Shown here: piece after piece, positions 9,636-19,430 of the stretch
How positions within the stretch are numbered: position 1 is the stretch's first letter
How the letters are laid out: every line of letters begins with the position of its first letter
From: Bacillus pseudomycoides
GTDB taxonomy: Bacteria; Bacillota; Bacilli; Bacillales; Bacillaceae_G
Direction of reading: 5' to 3'
Assembly (NCBI RefSeq): GCF_022811845.1
Contig: NZ_CP064266.1
Location: forward strand, 4,774,001 to 4,838,000
Length of the DNA: 64,000 nt
Position numbers and translations under genes: made by a program
Notes under the pieces: model-generated
The model's database searches: none
Seen by the model: the letters and a program-made list of their open reading frames with translations, nothing else
Told to the model about the DNA's origin: nothing

Positions 9636-9790
9636 CGTCTTACCTCCTTTTCATTCTTGTTTCCTAAAATTGTTCTACTACATCTATATACACTATCCTC
9701 CTCGTTTCATTCCTTATTCCATACAGAATATACGATTCCTTTCTGTAATATGTTAAAAAAAACAAAAAGCATCCTGTACGGACGCTTTCA

Positions 9791-9910
9791 TCATTTCGAT
9801 TCACGTGAAAATTTTGTATATACCCCAACACCCGCAAGCAATACTCCCAATCCTGCGAAAACAGTACCTAAGCCTATAAAAAATGAACCGAGTGTTTGTA
9901 AATCTTCCAT
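9791..9910 (-). CDS. Small single-span membrane protein
   Basis: A 39-residue protein with AAAGGGG before the ATG at 9910. It has an acidic N-terminus, one glycine-rich hydrophobic helix (about residues 8-31) and a short basic tail, giving an N-out/C-in prediction. An imperfect AAAGC...GCTTT hairpin follows. Function unknown. The next ~215 bp hold only weak hairpins. Confidence 0.5.
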   Translation of the reverse strand: MEDLQTLGSFFIGLGTVFAGLGVLLAGVGVYTKFSRESK

Positions 9911-10196
9911 TATGCATATCCCCTTTATTAACATCTTTATATTCAATAAATTAATTATATAACATTTTTCCACTTTCATTCTATTTTTTTGAAACTTTAT
10001 ACCAATCCTGTAAAATTCTCACTTATATGTATTTCTCAATCGAAAAAGCACTCACATTGACGGGTGCCTTTATCCCATCTACTAATGATGGGTGCACTCC
10101 ACCTAAATCAGTGAATTTCAAAGTCCTCTTTGATAATTGCAACGATCTAGAAATTACAAACAAACATTGCTACTTTTCACCTTTTTACTTATTATT

Positions 10197-10727
10197 TTAA
10201 TCTTTATATAACTTATACTCTACCACTTTATCATCATTATCAAACTGAAGAATGAGCCATTCACTATCTATAGAAATAAGTCCTCTTTCATCTCCAAGGT
10301 AATAAACAGTTTGATTCATTTCCTCAAAACGGCTTGTCTCAGTCGGTTTTCCTAGCAATTGAATAATCTCTTCCTTAGGTTTTCCCACTACTTTATGTTT
10401 AGCTAGAAGATCATCTATCATATATACTCGTTTCTCTTCATTTTGAAGCCATCTATCTGTATAAAACTTTGAATGATACTCATTTACACCTAGTTGTACG
10501 ATACAAATACTGAATAATACTGTCCCAACAATTGTAATACTTTTAAACCTCCCCTTACTATTACCAACAGAAAAATGTAAAATGACCCACTGAAGAACCA
10601 GTAAAAAAATAAACGGAATCGATACTGCTAAAACACTCACAATATTATAAGACGAATGTGCCATGCCAATGATGAATATGAAAGCAATATATATAAACAA
10701 ATATAAAAAAACATAAACATACAACAT
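10197..10727 (-). CDS. Membrane protein with C-terminal SmpA/BamE-like domain
   Basis: A 176-residue protein: three or four hydrophobic segments in the first ~85 residues, then a soluble part. The soluble part contains GKPKEEIIQLLGKPTETS followed by a YYLGD...LQFD pattern, the helix-strand arrangement of SmpA/OmlA-like domains. The family role in Gram-positives is not defined. The start has only a distant AAGGTGG site. Confidence 0.5.
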   Translation of the reverse strand: MLYVYVFLYLFIYIAFIFIIGMAHSSYNIVSVLAVSIPFIFLLVLQWVILHFSVGNSKGRFKSITIVGTVLFSICIVQLGVNEYHSKFYTDRWLQNEEKRVYMIDDLLAKHKVVGKPKEEIIQLLGKPTETSRFEEMNQTVYYLGDERGLISIDSEWLILQFDNDDKVVEYKLYKD

Positions 10728-10760
10728 TCCCCATAAAGAACCACCTTTACCACATTCTTT

Positions 10761-11804
10761 TTACACTTGCACATCCTCCATGTGCTCGACCATTTCTTTT
10801 ATTTCTCGTAATTCTTGTGCTGTATATAGCACTTTCCCTTCCAATCTTTCATTTCTAAAATAAGTAACAAGTTGTTCTCTATCTTTCAACCTAGGCAGTG
10901 CTTCATTGGAAAGATCGATCATTTCATTCTCACTTCCCTTTGTCTCATTCCCGAAATATACAATTGACTTTACTTCTTCTTTTAGAACTTGCGGATTTAT
11001 CTCTTTCAAGTAATCATATAAAATTGTTGAGAGGCGTTTCGCTTTATAGACAGGATTCCCTACGTTTTCTACCTTTAGAGTCATTGAATCTCCCTTTTCC
11101 ATAAAAACAAACGTCTCTTCCTTCTCATATTCATTTTGATACTTACCAATCTCATCAATCATAAATGAATATACACCTGCATTTTCTTTCGTCAATCCGT
11201 GTATCATTCTTCCTTGCCACTCTGTTGTCTCAATTACATATATTCCTGTTGGCAATAACAACAAATGATCAATTCGATTATACCCCACTTTATCTCCGGT
11301 TCTACTATGTACTTTGGAAAGAAACACATTTGGGATAATATGTAATTCGCCTTCAGTTATGATTCCTTGTTGAACAAACCCTCGTTTCATATAATGTAAT
11401 ATTTCATGCGTATTCATTTCTTCACCATTCTTAGAATACGTTCTTAACTCTGTAATTAAATTTTGCAACATGTGTATCTCATTATTATATTTTTGCTGCA
11501 TTTCACTGCGTTCTTTATTATGTTGCACCGCCAATTGATTTTTCATTACTCTCATATTCTCTACTTCTCTAGCTGCGCTCTCTTTTAAATTATTGTACTT
11601 TTTACGCTCTATATTTTTTAATGTCTCCTGCTTTTCTTCATAATCTGCTACAGTTGCTGCCATCTCACTTTGATAGTTTTCTATTGACTTTTCCCTTTCA
11701 AATTCTACTTGTTGATTCTCTGATTGTAACTGTTTATTCTTATAAAACAGTATAAATACTCCAGCTATTAATGCTAAAATCACACATATAAGTACATATT
11801 CCAT
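10761..11804 (-). CDS. NERD-domain protein with membrane anchor and coiled coil
   Basis: A 347-residue protein with an N-terminal membrane helix (residues 1-20), a long charged coiled coil (about 25-120), then a NERD-like nuclease-related domain (about 150-290; GYNRIDHLLLLPTGIYVIET...W is the core). NERD domains are distant relatives of the PD-(D/E)XK fold. RBS AAAGGAGAAAAAG supports the start. The coiled coil resembles RmuC-like organisation. Its role in the cell is unknown. Confidence 0.75.
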   Translation of the reverse strand: MEYVLICVILALIAGVFILFYKNKQLQSENQQVEFEREKSIENYQSEMAATVADYEEKQETLKNIERKKYNNLKESAAREVENMRVMKNQLAVQHNKERSEMQQKYNNEIHMLQNLITELRTYSKNGEEMNTHEILHYMKRGFVQQGIITEGELHIIPNVFLSKVHSRTGDKVGYNRIDHLLLLPTGIYVIETTEWQGRMIHGLTKENAGVYSFMIDEIGKYQNEYEKEETFVFMEKGDSMTLKVENVGNPVYKAKRLSTILYDYLKEINPQVLKEEVKSIVYFGNETKGSENEMIDLSNEALPRLKDREQLVTYFRNERLEGKVLYTAQELREIKEMVEHMEDVQV

Positions 11805-12356
11805 CTTTTTCTCCTTTATAGCTTAATAAAATATTACCTAAACTTTTAAAATCAATTTCATTCTATTATACTACGTATTAAAATAACTCTCTGTAAAATT
11901 TGGATATATTTTGCATACTTTATTTGCTATAAAAAGCGAACAAGTATCCTTCAACTGATTCATGATAGGAAAAAGTATATGAAATATTTATCATCTGTAG
12001 AAAGAATTGACGAACGAATTGAAGAAGGAAAAATGTTATCCATCATTCTAGAAACTGCAATACTTAATAACATTGTGATAAATAGGAGCAAACCGGGAGT
12101 CAAGAACTTAAGGAGAATCAATCATAAAAAAGAAGCCCTCGGAACCTTAACATTACAAGGTTTTCCGAAAACTTCCTTTTATTGTAAAGTAAAAACACCC
12201 CATCATGTAGGAGATTTTTCATAGGTCTTTATTACGCTGTACTTAGACCAAAACATTTCCAGTCTTCTTGCCATTATCTCCTCGTATCCCCATATCTTTT
12301 TAAAAAGAATGGTAGCATACAATGGCCTTACACCATACTATTTTCGCAAATACTGT
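11805..12356. other. Gene-poor gap with one doubtful short frame
   Basis: A frame at 11979-12224 (81 codons) has a charged start (RIDERIEEGKM) and no clear ribosome binding site. Its second half runs through a CGGAACCTT / AAGGTTTTCCG hairpin, so it is probably not coding in full. It may be the decayed tail of a larger gene. Confidence 0.3.
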
Positions 12357-13961
12357 TTATTTTTCAATATACACAGAACGCACAATCGTACGATTATAAG
12401 CTTTACCTTCTGAGTTAATACCTTTAATATCAATCGTCACATTATATACATCTGATTTTTTAATATGATTCAAAAGACCTGTGAATGTAGCCTCATCTAA
12501 CCTTTGCAGCTGGTTCGATTGCGATACTAAATTTCCTTCTCGGTCAACAACTCGAACAGTGAAAGAAAGATTCTCTTGTTTTCCCAGTTCTTTAGTAGAT
12601 TGTTTCAATTGAAATTCAACTTTACCAACTTTAATTTTCCCTGGCATTTTCAATGTAAACGGTGCTGCTTGTTTATAATCACTAACAACCATATAAGCAT
12701 CTTTTGTATGTGCTGTCATTAACTTAACATGCCATTCCCCGATTTCCATTTGATTTAATTTAAATGTCCGAATGGATGCCCCCTTAAAGTAGGAAGCTTC
12801 ATCTCCTACCGTAAACTTACTATCTTTATTCGTATACACTTTTCCCGACGGAGAAATAAGTTGTATGTTCACTTCTGAAGATGCTGTTAACACAGAGACC
12901 ACACCTTCTGTTTTTGTATCTACGGCAATCGTTTGATCAATCCATTTATTCGGCTCCAGTTCTCCACCTATAATGGTTTGATTAGATGTAGTATTTAAAT
13001 TATCAACAAATTCTCTATTATTATTTAAAGTATAAGGAGGAACGAATGTAGCAGTAGAAGTACGTAAATACGATTCAATTCGAGAAAAGACGGCCGAACC
13101 TTTTCGTATACTATCATGATCAAATCTAGAATCGGTAAATAAATGTGTTCCATACGGTAATTTTGTACTCCATTCATTCACTAAACCATCATTAGAGCCA
13201 TACGCGGAAAGATATAATCCACCTAAAGATAAAGCAGAGAAAGCCGGTCCCCAACTTGTACCTGCAACTGTATAATAACGATTTAATTTAGCATTCGGAC
13301 TGTTATCTATTACGGAACGAAATTGTGCCATTTCACCTGTTTGTAAAGAGTAAGTGCCATCATCTCTTTGTCCGAGTAATGAAGCCAGCCAACCAGCCCA
13401 CCAACTATAAGATAAATCTGCTAAATTTGATCCATAATGGGGCGAAGCTAGTGTAATAACATTTCCTACAAAACGATTCGCCCCGTATTGAATGAGCGCT
13501 GCTTGGGTGTCAATTCCACCTTTACTATGAGCCACAATATTCACTTTTTTACCAAAATGATTATAAATCTCCTCTAGCTTTGCAGCCAACAATTTACCAT
13601 TGTCCCACTGACTTGCAGAGCCCTTTCCAGCTGCATCGTATAGTTGAATAAATACAGTTTGATATCCCGCATGATAAGCATAATCATACATGTCGTTTAC
13701 ATTGTGATAAACTGTTTTTCCATACCAACTATCCGCACTTCCATTTCTCCCTTGCACAAAAACAATCGGCGCCCTATTTTCATCATAATTTAAAGGCTTC
13801 TCACCTAAAAACCAATCTCCTGGATTAAATGTTTCTTTTGGTGGAAGCATTCCACTATAAATTGGCGTAGTATTTGTGTCAGCACTTGCAATACTAACAG
13901 GAGTAACGAGTAAAATGAATGCAGTAATCAACATCATGTATTTTTTAAACGACGCGTACAT
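12357..13961 (-). CDS. Secreted alpha/beta-hydrolase (lipase/esterase)
   Basis: A 534-residue protein with a Sec signal peptide cleaved near ASA-D (residue ~27). The lipase-type nucleophile elbow NIVAHSKGGID lies near residue 145, with a downstream Asp in YGSNDGLVNEW and a His in FDHDSIRKG completing a plausible triad. Residues ~310-534 form a beta-rich C-terminal region, perhaps for substrate or surface binding. AGGAGGGG precedes the ATG. It is probably an extracellular lipase or esterase. Confidence 0.8.
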   Translation of the reverse strand: MYASFKKYMMLITAFILLVTPVSIASADTNTTPIYSGMLPPKETFNPGDWFLGEKPLNYDENRAPIVFVQGRNGSADSWYGKTVYHNVNDMYDYAYHAGYQTVFIQLYDAAGKGSASQWDNGKLLAAKLEEIYNHFGKKVNIVAHSKGGIDTQAALIQYGANRFVGNVITLASPHYGSNLADLSYSWWAGWLASLLGQRDDGTYSLQTGEMAQFRSVIDNSPNAKLNRYYTVAGTSWGPAFSALSLGGLYLSAYGSNDGLVNEWSTKLPYGTHLFTDSRFDHDSIRKGSAVFSRIESYLRTSTATFVPPYTLNNNREFVDNLNTTSNQTIIGGELEPNKWIDQTIAVDTKTEGVVSVLTASSEVNIQLISPSGKVYTNKDSKFTVGDEASYFKGASIRTFKLNQMEIGEWHVKLMTAHTKDAYMVVSDYKQAAPFTLKMPGKIKVGKVEFQLKQSTKELGKQENLSFTVRVVDREGNLVSQSNQLQRLDEATFTGLLNHIKKSDVYNVTIDIKGINSEGKAYNRTIVRSVYIEK

Positions 13962-14339
13962 AATAACCCCTCCTTTTTTTCAGAAAGATGACGCAGAGTT
14001 TATAAATTGCTATGCTGTTGCAATCCAATTACTTCTATAATTCCCAAGTTTCATTTTCTTCTACAATTTCTAAGAGTCATATTTATTCAATTAATGAGTA
14101 TGATAGTTTGACCGCATCGTCTTATTCTTTATAAACGATATTCTTCCTATGCGCCTTAATTCCTTTCATTCATCAATAACACAAATATTTCTCAACAAAA
14201 ACTCACAGATTTTATCGGTATTAATATGAATTAAGAAATGCTACTAGAAAAAGAAATTATAATCAATATGATGGAGATTCTCTTAAAAATTCTATTAGAT
14301 TCAATAAGAAATAAAATCATTTAAAAAGAGGTGACAAAA
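13962..14339. other. Intergenic region between the lipase gene and the 14.3-kb gene
   Basis: It holds the divergent promoters for both flanking genes; I see no conserved coding frame or RNA structure. Confidence 0.4.
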
Positions 14340-14867
14340 TTGAGTGATGTAAGAAAACAAAGGATTGAGGTACTTAGAAGCAAAGTTTGGAGAAACGCGC
14401 AAAGAAAAGACCTTATAAACAAAGTTTCTAAATTCATTCCTATTTCTATAGATTCATTTATGGATCGGGAAACTAACTCTATTTTTTGTAAAGAATTATT
14501 TAGTAAGTTAGACAACTTGTCAGATAGAACAATTTTTGGCAATATGAATTATGAAGAAAACAGAAAGTTATCGTTAGAGTTATTAGAAAAAGTAGCTAAA
14601 ATCATCCAATTCCCAGCTAATCAAGGTAGATTATTTTTCTTTAGAGAACATGGAATTGAAGCTGTTAAACTGGATATAAATGAAATATTTGATAACTTAG
14701 AAGAAATATCAATCATTACAAATTTCCTAAATGGTTATGGAGATTTTATATTAGTTGGAGATGATTTAGAATTTGGTGTATGTATTGAACGAACAGAGTA
14801 TCATTACGAATTCAGTATGTGGGGTGTAGCAGAAATTACAGGAATAGAAGCATTTTTAGAAGAATAA
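14340..14867 (+). CDS. Uncharacterised 175-residue protein, possibly an immunity protein
   Basis: A TTG at 14340 with AGAGGTGA at the right spacing gives a 175-residue soluble, mostly helical protein ending in a DDLEFGVCIERTEYHYEF...WG segment. The charged helical N-terminus plus this C-terminal sheet are reminiscent of YxiF-type proteins linked to polymorphic toxin loci. No toxin gene is adjacent, so this is weak. Its A+T content is higher than its neighbours, hinting at transfer. Confidence 0.45.
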   Translation: MSDVRKQRIEVLRSKVWRNAQRKDLINKVSKFIPISIDSFMDRETNSIFCKELFSKLDNLSDRTIFGNMNYEENRKLSLELLEKVAKIIQFPANQGRLFFFREHGIEAVKLDINEIFDNLEEISIITNFLNGYGDFILVGDDLEFGVCIERTEYHYEFSMWGVAEITGIEAFLEE

Positions 14868-14868
14868 A

Positions 14869-14920
14869 AAAAGAGGCCTTCAAAACCTCAATACTACAAG
14901 GCTTTCTGAAGGCTTCCCTT
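14869..14920. terminator. Convergent terminator
   Basis: Stem GGCCTTC ... GAAGGCTT between the 175-residue gene and the ABC exporter pair. Confidence 0.5.
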
Positions 14921-16657
14921 ATTCTGAAGTAAATACATATTGTAATACAATCCTTGCTTACTCAGTAATTCTTGATGTGTTCCTCTTTCTACAATTTCCC
15001 CATCATGCATAACAAAGATTTGGTCAGAATCTTGAATAGTAGATAAACGGTGCGCAATTGCAATGGTTGTTCTACCTTTTCGCATGCGCTGCAATGCTGT
15101 TTGAATTGCCTCTTCCGTTTCTGTATCAATATTTGCCGTTGCTTCGTCTAATACTAACACTTTCGGATTTGTCGCAATTGTTCTCGCAAACGCAATGAGT
15201 TGCCTTTGTCCACTTGAAAACGCGGCCCCTCTTTCTACTACTTCTGTATCATACTGCTCTGGTAGCTTTTCAATAAATGCATGCGCTTGCACAAATCTAG
15301 CAGCTTCTTCCACCTCTTCATCCGTAATACTTTCATTATACATACGAATGTTTTGTTTTACGTTTCCAGCAAACAAGAATGCATCTTGAAGTACAAGCCC
15401 AATTTTCTTTCGAATTTCCTGCTCTTCAAATTTTTCTAAGTTTACCCCGTCTATTAAAATATTACCCGACTTAATATCATAAAAACGCATCAATAAGTTC
15501 ATAATGGTGCTCTTCCCACTTCCAGTATGCCCAACAAAAGCAACTGTTTGCCCAGGCTTCACATGGAAAGATACATTTTTTAAAACATCACGTTTTCCAT
15601 CGTATGAAAATGTAACGTCTTTAAATTCAATTTCTCCTTCATGTACTTTCGGCTCTCCATTCTCTTGTTGAACAGGCGCTAAATCTTTTTCATCCATCAA
15701 ATGAAAGACACGTGAGGAAGAAACAAGTGCTTGCTGGAAGAAAGAAAGTTTCATCATCATTTCATTTACAGGTTGGAAGAAGCGATGAATATAGTTAACA
15801 AAAGCATATAAGACGCCTACTTCAACTGGACTATTTAAGGCATTAATCCCAAATAACGCCAGCACTAAGGCGATAGCCATAATATGAACAAGGTCTGTTG
15901 CTGGACGTAAAAATAACGCATCTAATTTTAACGTACGGCGCCCAGCACCATAATGTTTATCATTCACTTCTTCAAATTCTTTGCGCATCCGTTTTTCTTG
16001 GCGAAATACTTGCACAATATTCATCCCTTGAATCGATTCATTGAGCTTAGCATTTAAAATACTTAATTGATTCCGAAGCTCCAAATAAAAAATGGAGCTT
16101 TTTTTGCGATACATCCCCATAATTGTAAGCATAATTGGAATTAATATAAGAGAACATAAAGCAAGCTTCACATCAAGTAAAAACATTGCCACTAAAATCC
16201 CAATTAAAAACACAACATTTTTTACAAAAGTCGATAACACACTTACATAAAAATCTTTAATTGCTTCCGTATCATTGGTAATGCGAGAGACAAGAGTACC
16301 AATTGGCGTACGATCAAAAAAGCTCAGCGACAACCTTTGTACATGATCATACACTTCAACCCGCATGTCTTGTACAATTTTGAACGCAATATTTTGGAAA
16401 TATAGTAAATTTAAATAGGTAAATAAAACCTTTAATAAATGAGCGATCATATATACAACAAATAAAGTTACAAGTGCTGACTGCTCAAAGTCACGCGGAA
16501 CTAAATGTTCGTCAAGAAACTGCTTAATTAAAAACGGTCCCATCATTTCGGTAACAGTTGCACCAACTAGAAATAAAAATGCCAGTGACAATAAACCTTT
16601 ATATGGTTTCATATAAGAAAGTAATCGCCATAAATCGCTTCTTTTTTTCTCAGCCAT
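14894..16657 (-). CDS. Heterodimeric ABC exporter subunit with consensus Walker B (BmrD/YheH-like)
   Basis: A 587-residue half-transporter: six membrane helices (residues ~20-310), then a nucleotide-binding domain with Walker A GHTGSGKST, signature SSGQRQ (degenerate for LSGGQ) and Walker B VLVLDEATANID with the catalytic Glu. Its start overlaps the stop of the partner gene by one base. The canonical Glu combined with a degenerate signature is what one subunit of BmrCD/TM287-288-type exporters shows, so it should pair with the adjacent subunit. Such pumps export drugs or lipids. Confidence 0.85.
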   Translation of the reverse strand: MAEKKRSDLWRLLSYMKPYKGLLSLAFLFLVGATVTEMMGPFLIKQFLDEHLVPRDFEQSALVTLFVVYMIAHLLKVLFTYLNLLYFQNIAFKIVQDMRVEVYDHVQRLSLSFFDRTPIGTLVSRITNDTEAIKDFYVSVLSTFVKNVVFLIGILVAMFLLDVKLALCSLILIPIMLTIMGMYRKKSSIFYLELRNQLSILNAKLNESIQGMNIVQVFRQEKRMRKEFEEVNDKHYGAGRRTLKLDALFLRPATDLVHIMAIALVLALFGINALNSPVEVGVLYAFVNYIHRFFQPVNEMMMKLSFFQQALVSSSRVFHLMDEKDLAPVQQENGEPKVHEGEIEFKDVTFSYDGKRDVLKNVSFHVKPGQTVAFVGHTGSGKSTIMNLLMRFYDIKSGNILIDGVNLEKFEEQEIRKKIGLVLQDAFLFAGNVKQNIRMYNESITDEEVEEAARFVQAHAFIEKLPEQYDTEVVERGAAFSSGQRQLIAFARTIATNPKVLVLDEATANIDTETEEAIQTALQRMRKGRTTIAIAHRLSTIQDSDQIFVMHDGEIVERGTHQELLSKQGLYYNMYLLQNKGSLQKAL

Positions 16658-18408
16658 TATATGCCTCCCTTCTCAACTAACGCTTCTAACTGCTGACTTT
16701 CATACATCTCTTTATACCAACCTTCTTGCCCCATTAGTTGTTCATGTGTACCACGCTCTACAATTTTCCCTTCATCAACAACAAGAATAAGATTTGCATG
16801 TTGAATCGCACTTAATCTGTGCGCTGTAATAATCGTTGTTTTTTGTGCTCTTTCTCGTTTCAATGCTGTTAAAATTGTTTCCTCTGTCTTTGCATCAACT
16901 GCAGATAAACAATCGTCTAAAATTAAAATTTCAGCATTCGTTAGTAAGGCACGCGCGATCGAAATTCGCTGTTTTTGTCCACCTGATAATGATACTCCTC
17001 GTTCACCTACTACCGTATCATACCCTTCTGGAAATTGAACAATATCATCGTGAATACAAGCAATATTAGCAGCATGCGTAATTTCTTTATATGTAGCATC
17101 CGCCTTTCCAAATGCAATATTTTCACCTATACTTGCTGAAAAAAGAAAATGGTCTTGAGGAACATACGAAATAGCAGATCGAATACCGTGAAGCGTCATA
17201 TCACGAATATCTTTTCCTCCAACTTGTAACGTTCCATTAAAATGATCATATTCTCTAATTAAACATTTTAGTAATGTCGTTTTCCCTGCACCAGTCCGCC
17301 CAACAACACCTAATGTTTCGCCCTTTTTTAACGTAAAATGAATACCTTCTAAATTAAGAGTTTCATTTTTCTTATAGGAAAATGTATCAATCACAAACGT
17401 TATATCACCGCTTGCTTCTTTATTTACCGCCCCATCTCTATTCACAACATCTGAAGTTTGAGACAATATTTTTTCCACACGATCATATGAGGCACGGCCA
17501 CGTTCCATAATATTAAACAGCCAACCAAATGCAAGCATCGGCCAAACGAGCGTCCCTAAATATGTTGTAAATGTAATTAACTCACCAACCGTAAGTTCAC
17601 CACGAACAACCAATAACGAGCCATAACATACAGCAATTAGGAATGAAAAACCAACAATAAAAGAAATTGTTGGATCAAATAACGAATCAATGCGCGCAAC
17701 TAACATATTTTTATGTACAACATCCTCTGACTTCTTTCGAAATGCTTGCAAATCTTCCTTTTCTTGACCGAGTGAACGAATCACTTTCATTCCGCTCATA
17801 CTTTCTTGTACTTTATCGTTGATTTCAGAAAACGCTTGCTGTGCTTTATGAAAACGTTTGTGCAGTAAAGTACCATAATAATTAGTCGAAATTGCTACAA
17901 TTGGCATTGGAATTAAACTAAGCAATGTTAATTTCCAACTAATTGTAAAGCCCATAGCCACAAGTACACATCCACCTACGGCTAACGAATCAACAAGCGT
18001 CAAAACACCCGCTCCAGCTGTTTGTTGGATTGCTTGAATATCATTCGTTGCATGTGCCATTAAGTCCCCTGTACGATGTGATTGATAAAAAGATGGACTC
18101 ATATTTGTAAAATGTTCATATAACTTCTTTCGTAATTGGCGAGCTAGCTTTAAAGAAGATCCAAAAATCATAATACGCCATATGTAACGTAATATATACA
18201 TCGTGATCCCAACAGCTACTAGAAGAACAACCCATTGTAACAACTTTTCAGAGGTTAACGTTTGGTTGTTAATTTCGTCTACGACAATCCCAATTACTTT
18301 TGGTGCCACAAGTTCAAGAAGCGCTACACCAAACAACAAAATAATTCCCGTTATGTACGCTCGTTTTTCTTGTTTAAAAAACCACGCTAAATTAAAAAAT
18401 ACTTTCAT
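16657..18408 (-). CDS. Heterodimeric ABC exporter subunit with degenerate catalytic site (BmrC/YheI-like)
   Basis: A 583-residue half-transporter with six membrane helices and a nucleotide-binding domain. Walker A is GRTGAGKT and the signature LSGGQ is intact. Walker B reads ILILDDCLSAVD, with Asp in place of the catalytic Glu. This mirrors BmrC of B. subtilis, which pairs with BmrD. GAGGGGG precedes the ATG. It is first in the two-gene operon. Confidence 0.85.
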   Translation of the reverse strand: MKVFFNLAWFFKQEKRAYITGIILLFGVALLELVAPKVIGIVVDEINNQTLTSEKLLQWVVLLVAVGITMYILRYIWRIMIFGSSLKLARQLRKKLYEHFTNMSPSFYQSHRTGDLMAHATNDIQAIQQTAGAGVLTLVDSLAVGGCVLVAMGFTISWKLTLLSLIPMPIVAISTNYYGTLLHKRFHKAQQAFSEINDKVQESMSGMKVIRSLGQEKEDLQAFRKKSEDVVHKNMLVARIDSLFDPTISFIVGFSFLIAVCYGSLLVVRGELTVGELITFTTYLGTLVWPMLAFGWLFNIMERGRASYDRVEKILSQTSDVVNRDGAVNKEASGDITFVIDTFSYKKNETLNLEGIHFTLKKGETLGVVGRTGAGKTTLLKCLIREYDHFNGTLQVGGKDIRDMTLHGIRSAISYVPQDHFLFSASIGENIAFGKADATYKEITHAANIACIHDDIVQFPEGYDTVVGERGVSLSGGQKQRISIARALLTNAEILILDDCLSAVDAKTEETILTALKRERAQKTTIITAHRLSAIQHANLILVVDEGKIVERGTHEQLMGQEGWYKEMYESQQLEALVEKGGI

Positions 18409-18532
18409 TATATCCCCCTCCCCTGAAATGAGCGATGTTTTCAGTTTATCAAAAATGCAGAATTTTTAAAAGTTTTAAACACTAAAGTTTTCCAAAAGAA
18501 AAGGACACTCTTATCGAGTGCCCCTTTAGCGC

Positions 18533-18754
18533 TTATTTCATTTGTTGTTTGTTCATTGCGCTCATCATTTGATTGATTTTCTTTTGGGATGGTTTTTGTC
18601 CCATTTGCATCATCATCATTTTTAACATTTGTTCATTGATTGGTGGATTTTTTTGCAAGTAATTCATCATATATTTGCGGGCGATGAAAAATCCTAACGC
18701 CACGCCTGCTACTAGTGCTAATACGCCCACTAGAACAACTACCCAAATTGACAT
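18533..18754 (-). CDS. yneF: YneF (UPF0154) small membrane protein
   Basis: A 73-residue protein with one N-terminal helix (residues 4-25), then RKYMMNYLQKNPPINEQM and a methionine-rich tail, diagnostic of the UPF0154/YneF family. As in B. subtilis it sits with sirA and the transketolase gene. Function unknown. AGGAGG precedes the start. Confidence 0.85.
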   Translation of the reverse strand: MSIWVVVLVGVLALVAGVALGFFIARKYMMNYLQKNPPINEQMLKMMMMQMGQKPSQKKINQMMSAMNKQQMK

Positions 18755-18832
18755 ATATTTTCCTCCTTCATGTTGTCTACCTTACAGTGTACTAAAACCT
18801 TTTCAATAAGACAAGATTGTATTCGACATTTT

Positions 18833-19273
18833 TTACACATATGTTCGTGCTTGTTTCAGAGGATTGAGCCAACCATACTTTTTATTTTCATAATCCATTG
18901 CTAAAAATGTCAATTCGCATTTCCTGAGCACTTCAAAAAAAGTGGTTTCCATCGATACATTTCCAGATGTGCTCATTTGAATATATTGTGATTTCACCGT
19001 TATTTCGCCATATTCTGCCCCAGTATAAAGCATGTGTGTATGATGTGTCCGATCATACTTTCCAAAACTGCGTAGAACTTGTTCTAATTTATGGTGAATT
19101 TTCATTACTTGTAATGGCATCGTGATATACATCATCTGCTTATATAACACTTTCTTTTCCGAAAGGGAACCAGATTCTGAAAATCGAGCAAATAAATCGA
19201 AAAACAAATACTCCCGACCAAAGTACGCCTTCGCAATATCTTCTTGAATTAAATACAATTCATACGTTTTCAT
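18833..19273 (-). CDS. sirA: SirA, sporulation inhibitor of DNA replication
   Basis: A 146-residue protein. The conserved features are a YELYLIQEDIAKAYFGRE start and an AMDYENKKYGWLNP C-terminus, matching B. subtilis SirA (YneE), which binds DnaA domain I to block new replication rounds during sporulation. I chose ATG 19273 because GGGAGGG is correctly spaced; the longer upstream reading frame lacks a site. It has its own promoter region after the tkt terminator, with a Spo0A-type box. Confidence 0.85.
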   Translation of the reverse strand: MKTYELYLIQEDIAKAYFGREYLFFDLFARFSESGSLSEKKVLYKQMMYITMPLQVMKIHHKLEQVLRSFGKYDRTHHTHMLYTGAEYGEITVKSQYIQMSTSGNVSMETTFFEVLRKCELTFLAMDYENKKYGWLNPLKQARTYV

Positions 19274-19309
19274 GCTTTCCCTCCCGCTCTGGACAACCTT
19301 TTTCTCTAC

Positions 19310-19375
19310 ATTATATAAAAGAAAACATGAAATGATTGTCTGACTACGGAGAAAGAAAAAACTTTTTCTGTCGAA
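19310..19375 (-). promoter_or_regulatory. Candidate Spo0A-controlled promoter of sirA
   Basis: TGTCGAA, the Spo0A box core, lies at 19369-19375 on the + strand. A -10 TATAAT (19315-19310, - strand) sits 37 bp before the sirA ATG. In B. subtilis sirA is a direct Spo0A target. The box is further upstream (about -65) than usual for Spo0A activation, so other weaker boxes may contribute. Confidence 0.5.
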
Positions 19376-19392
19376 TAAGCTCATTTACATAG

Positions 19393-19421
19393 AAAAACCT
19401 CTCCATGCCGGAGAGATTTTT
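19393..19421 (-). terminator. Terminator of tkt
   Basis: Stem CTCTCC / GGAGAG with flanking A and T runs. Confidence 0.7.
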
Positions 19422-19430
19422 CACAAATCA

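Noticed and set aside
9561..9962. 133-codon + strand frame
   Set aside because: It is antisense to two better-supported small genes with perfect ribosome sites on the - strand.
11979..12224. 81-codon gene
   Set aside because: No good ribosome site and the second half runs through a hairpin; kept only as a doubtful frame in the gap entry.
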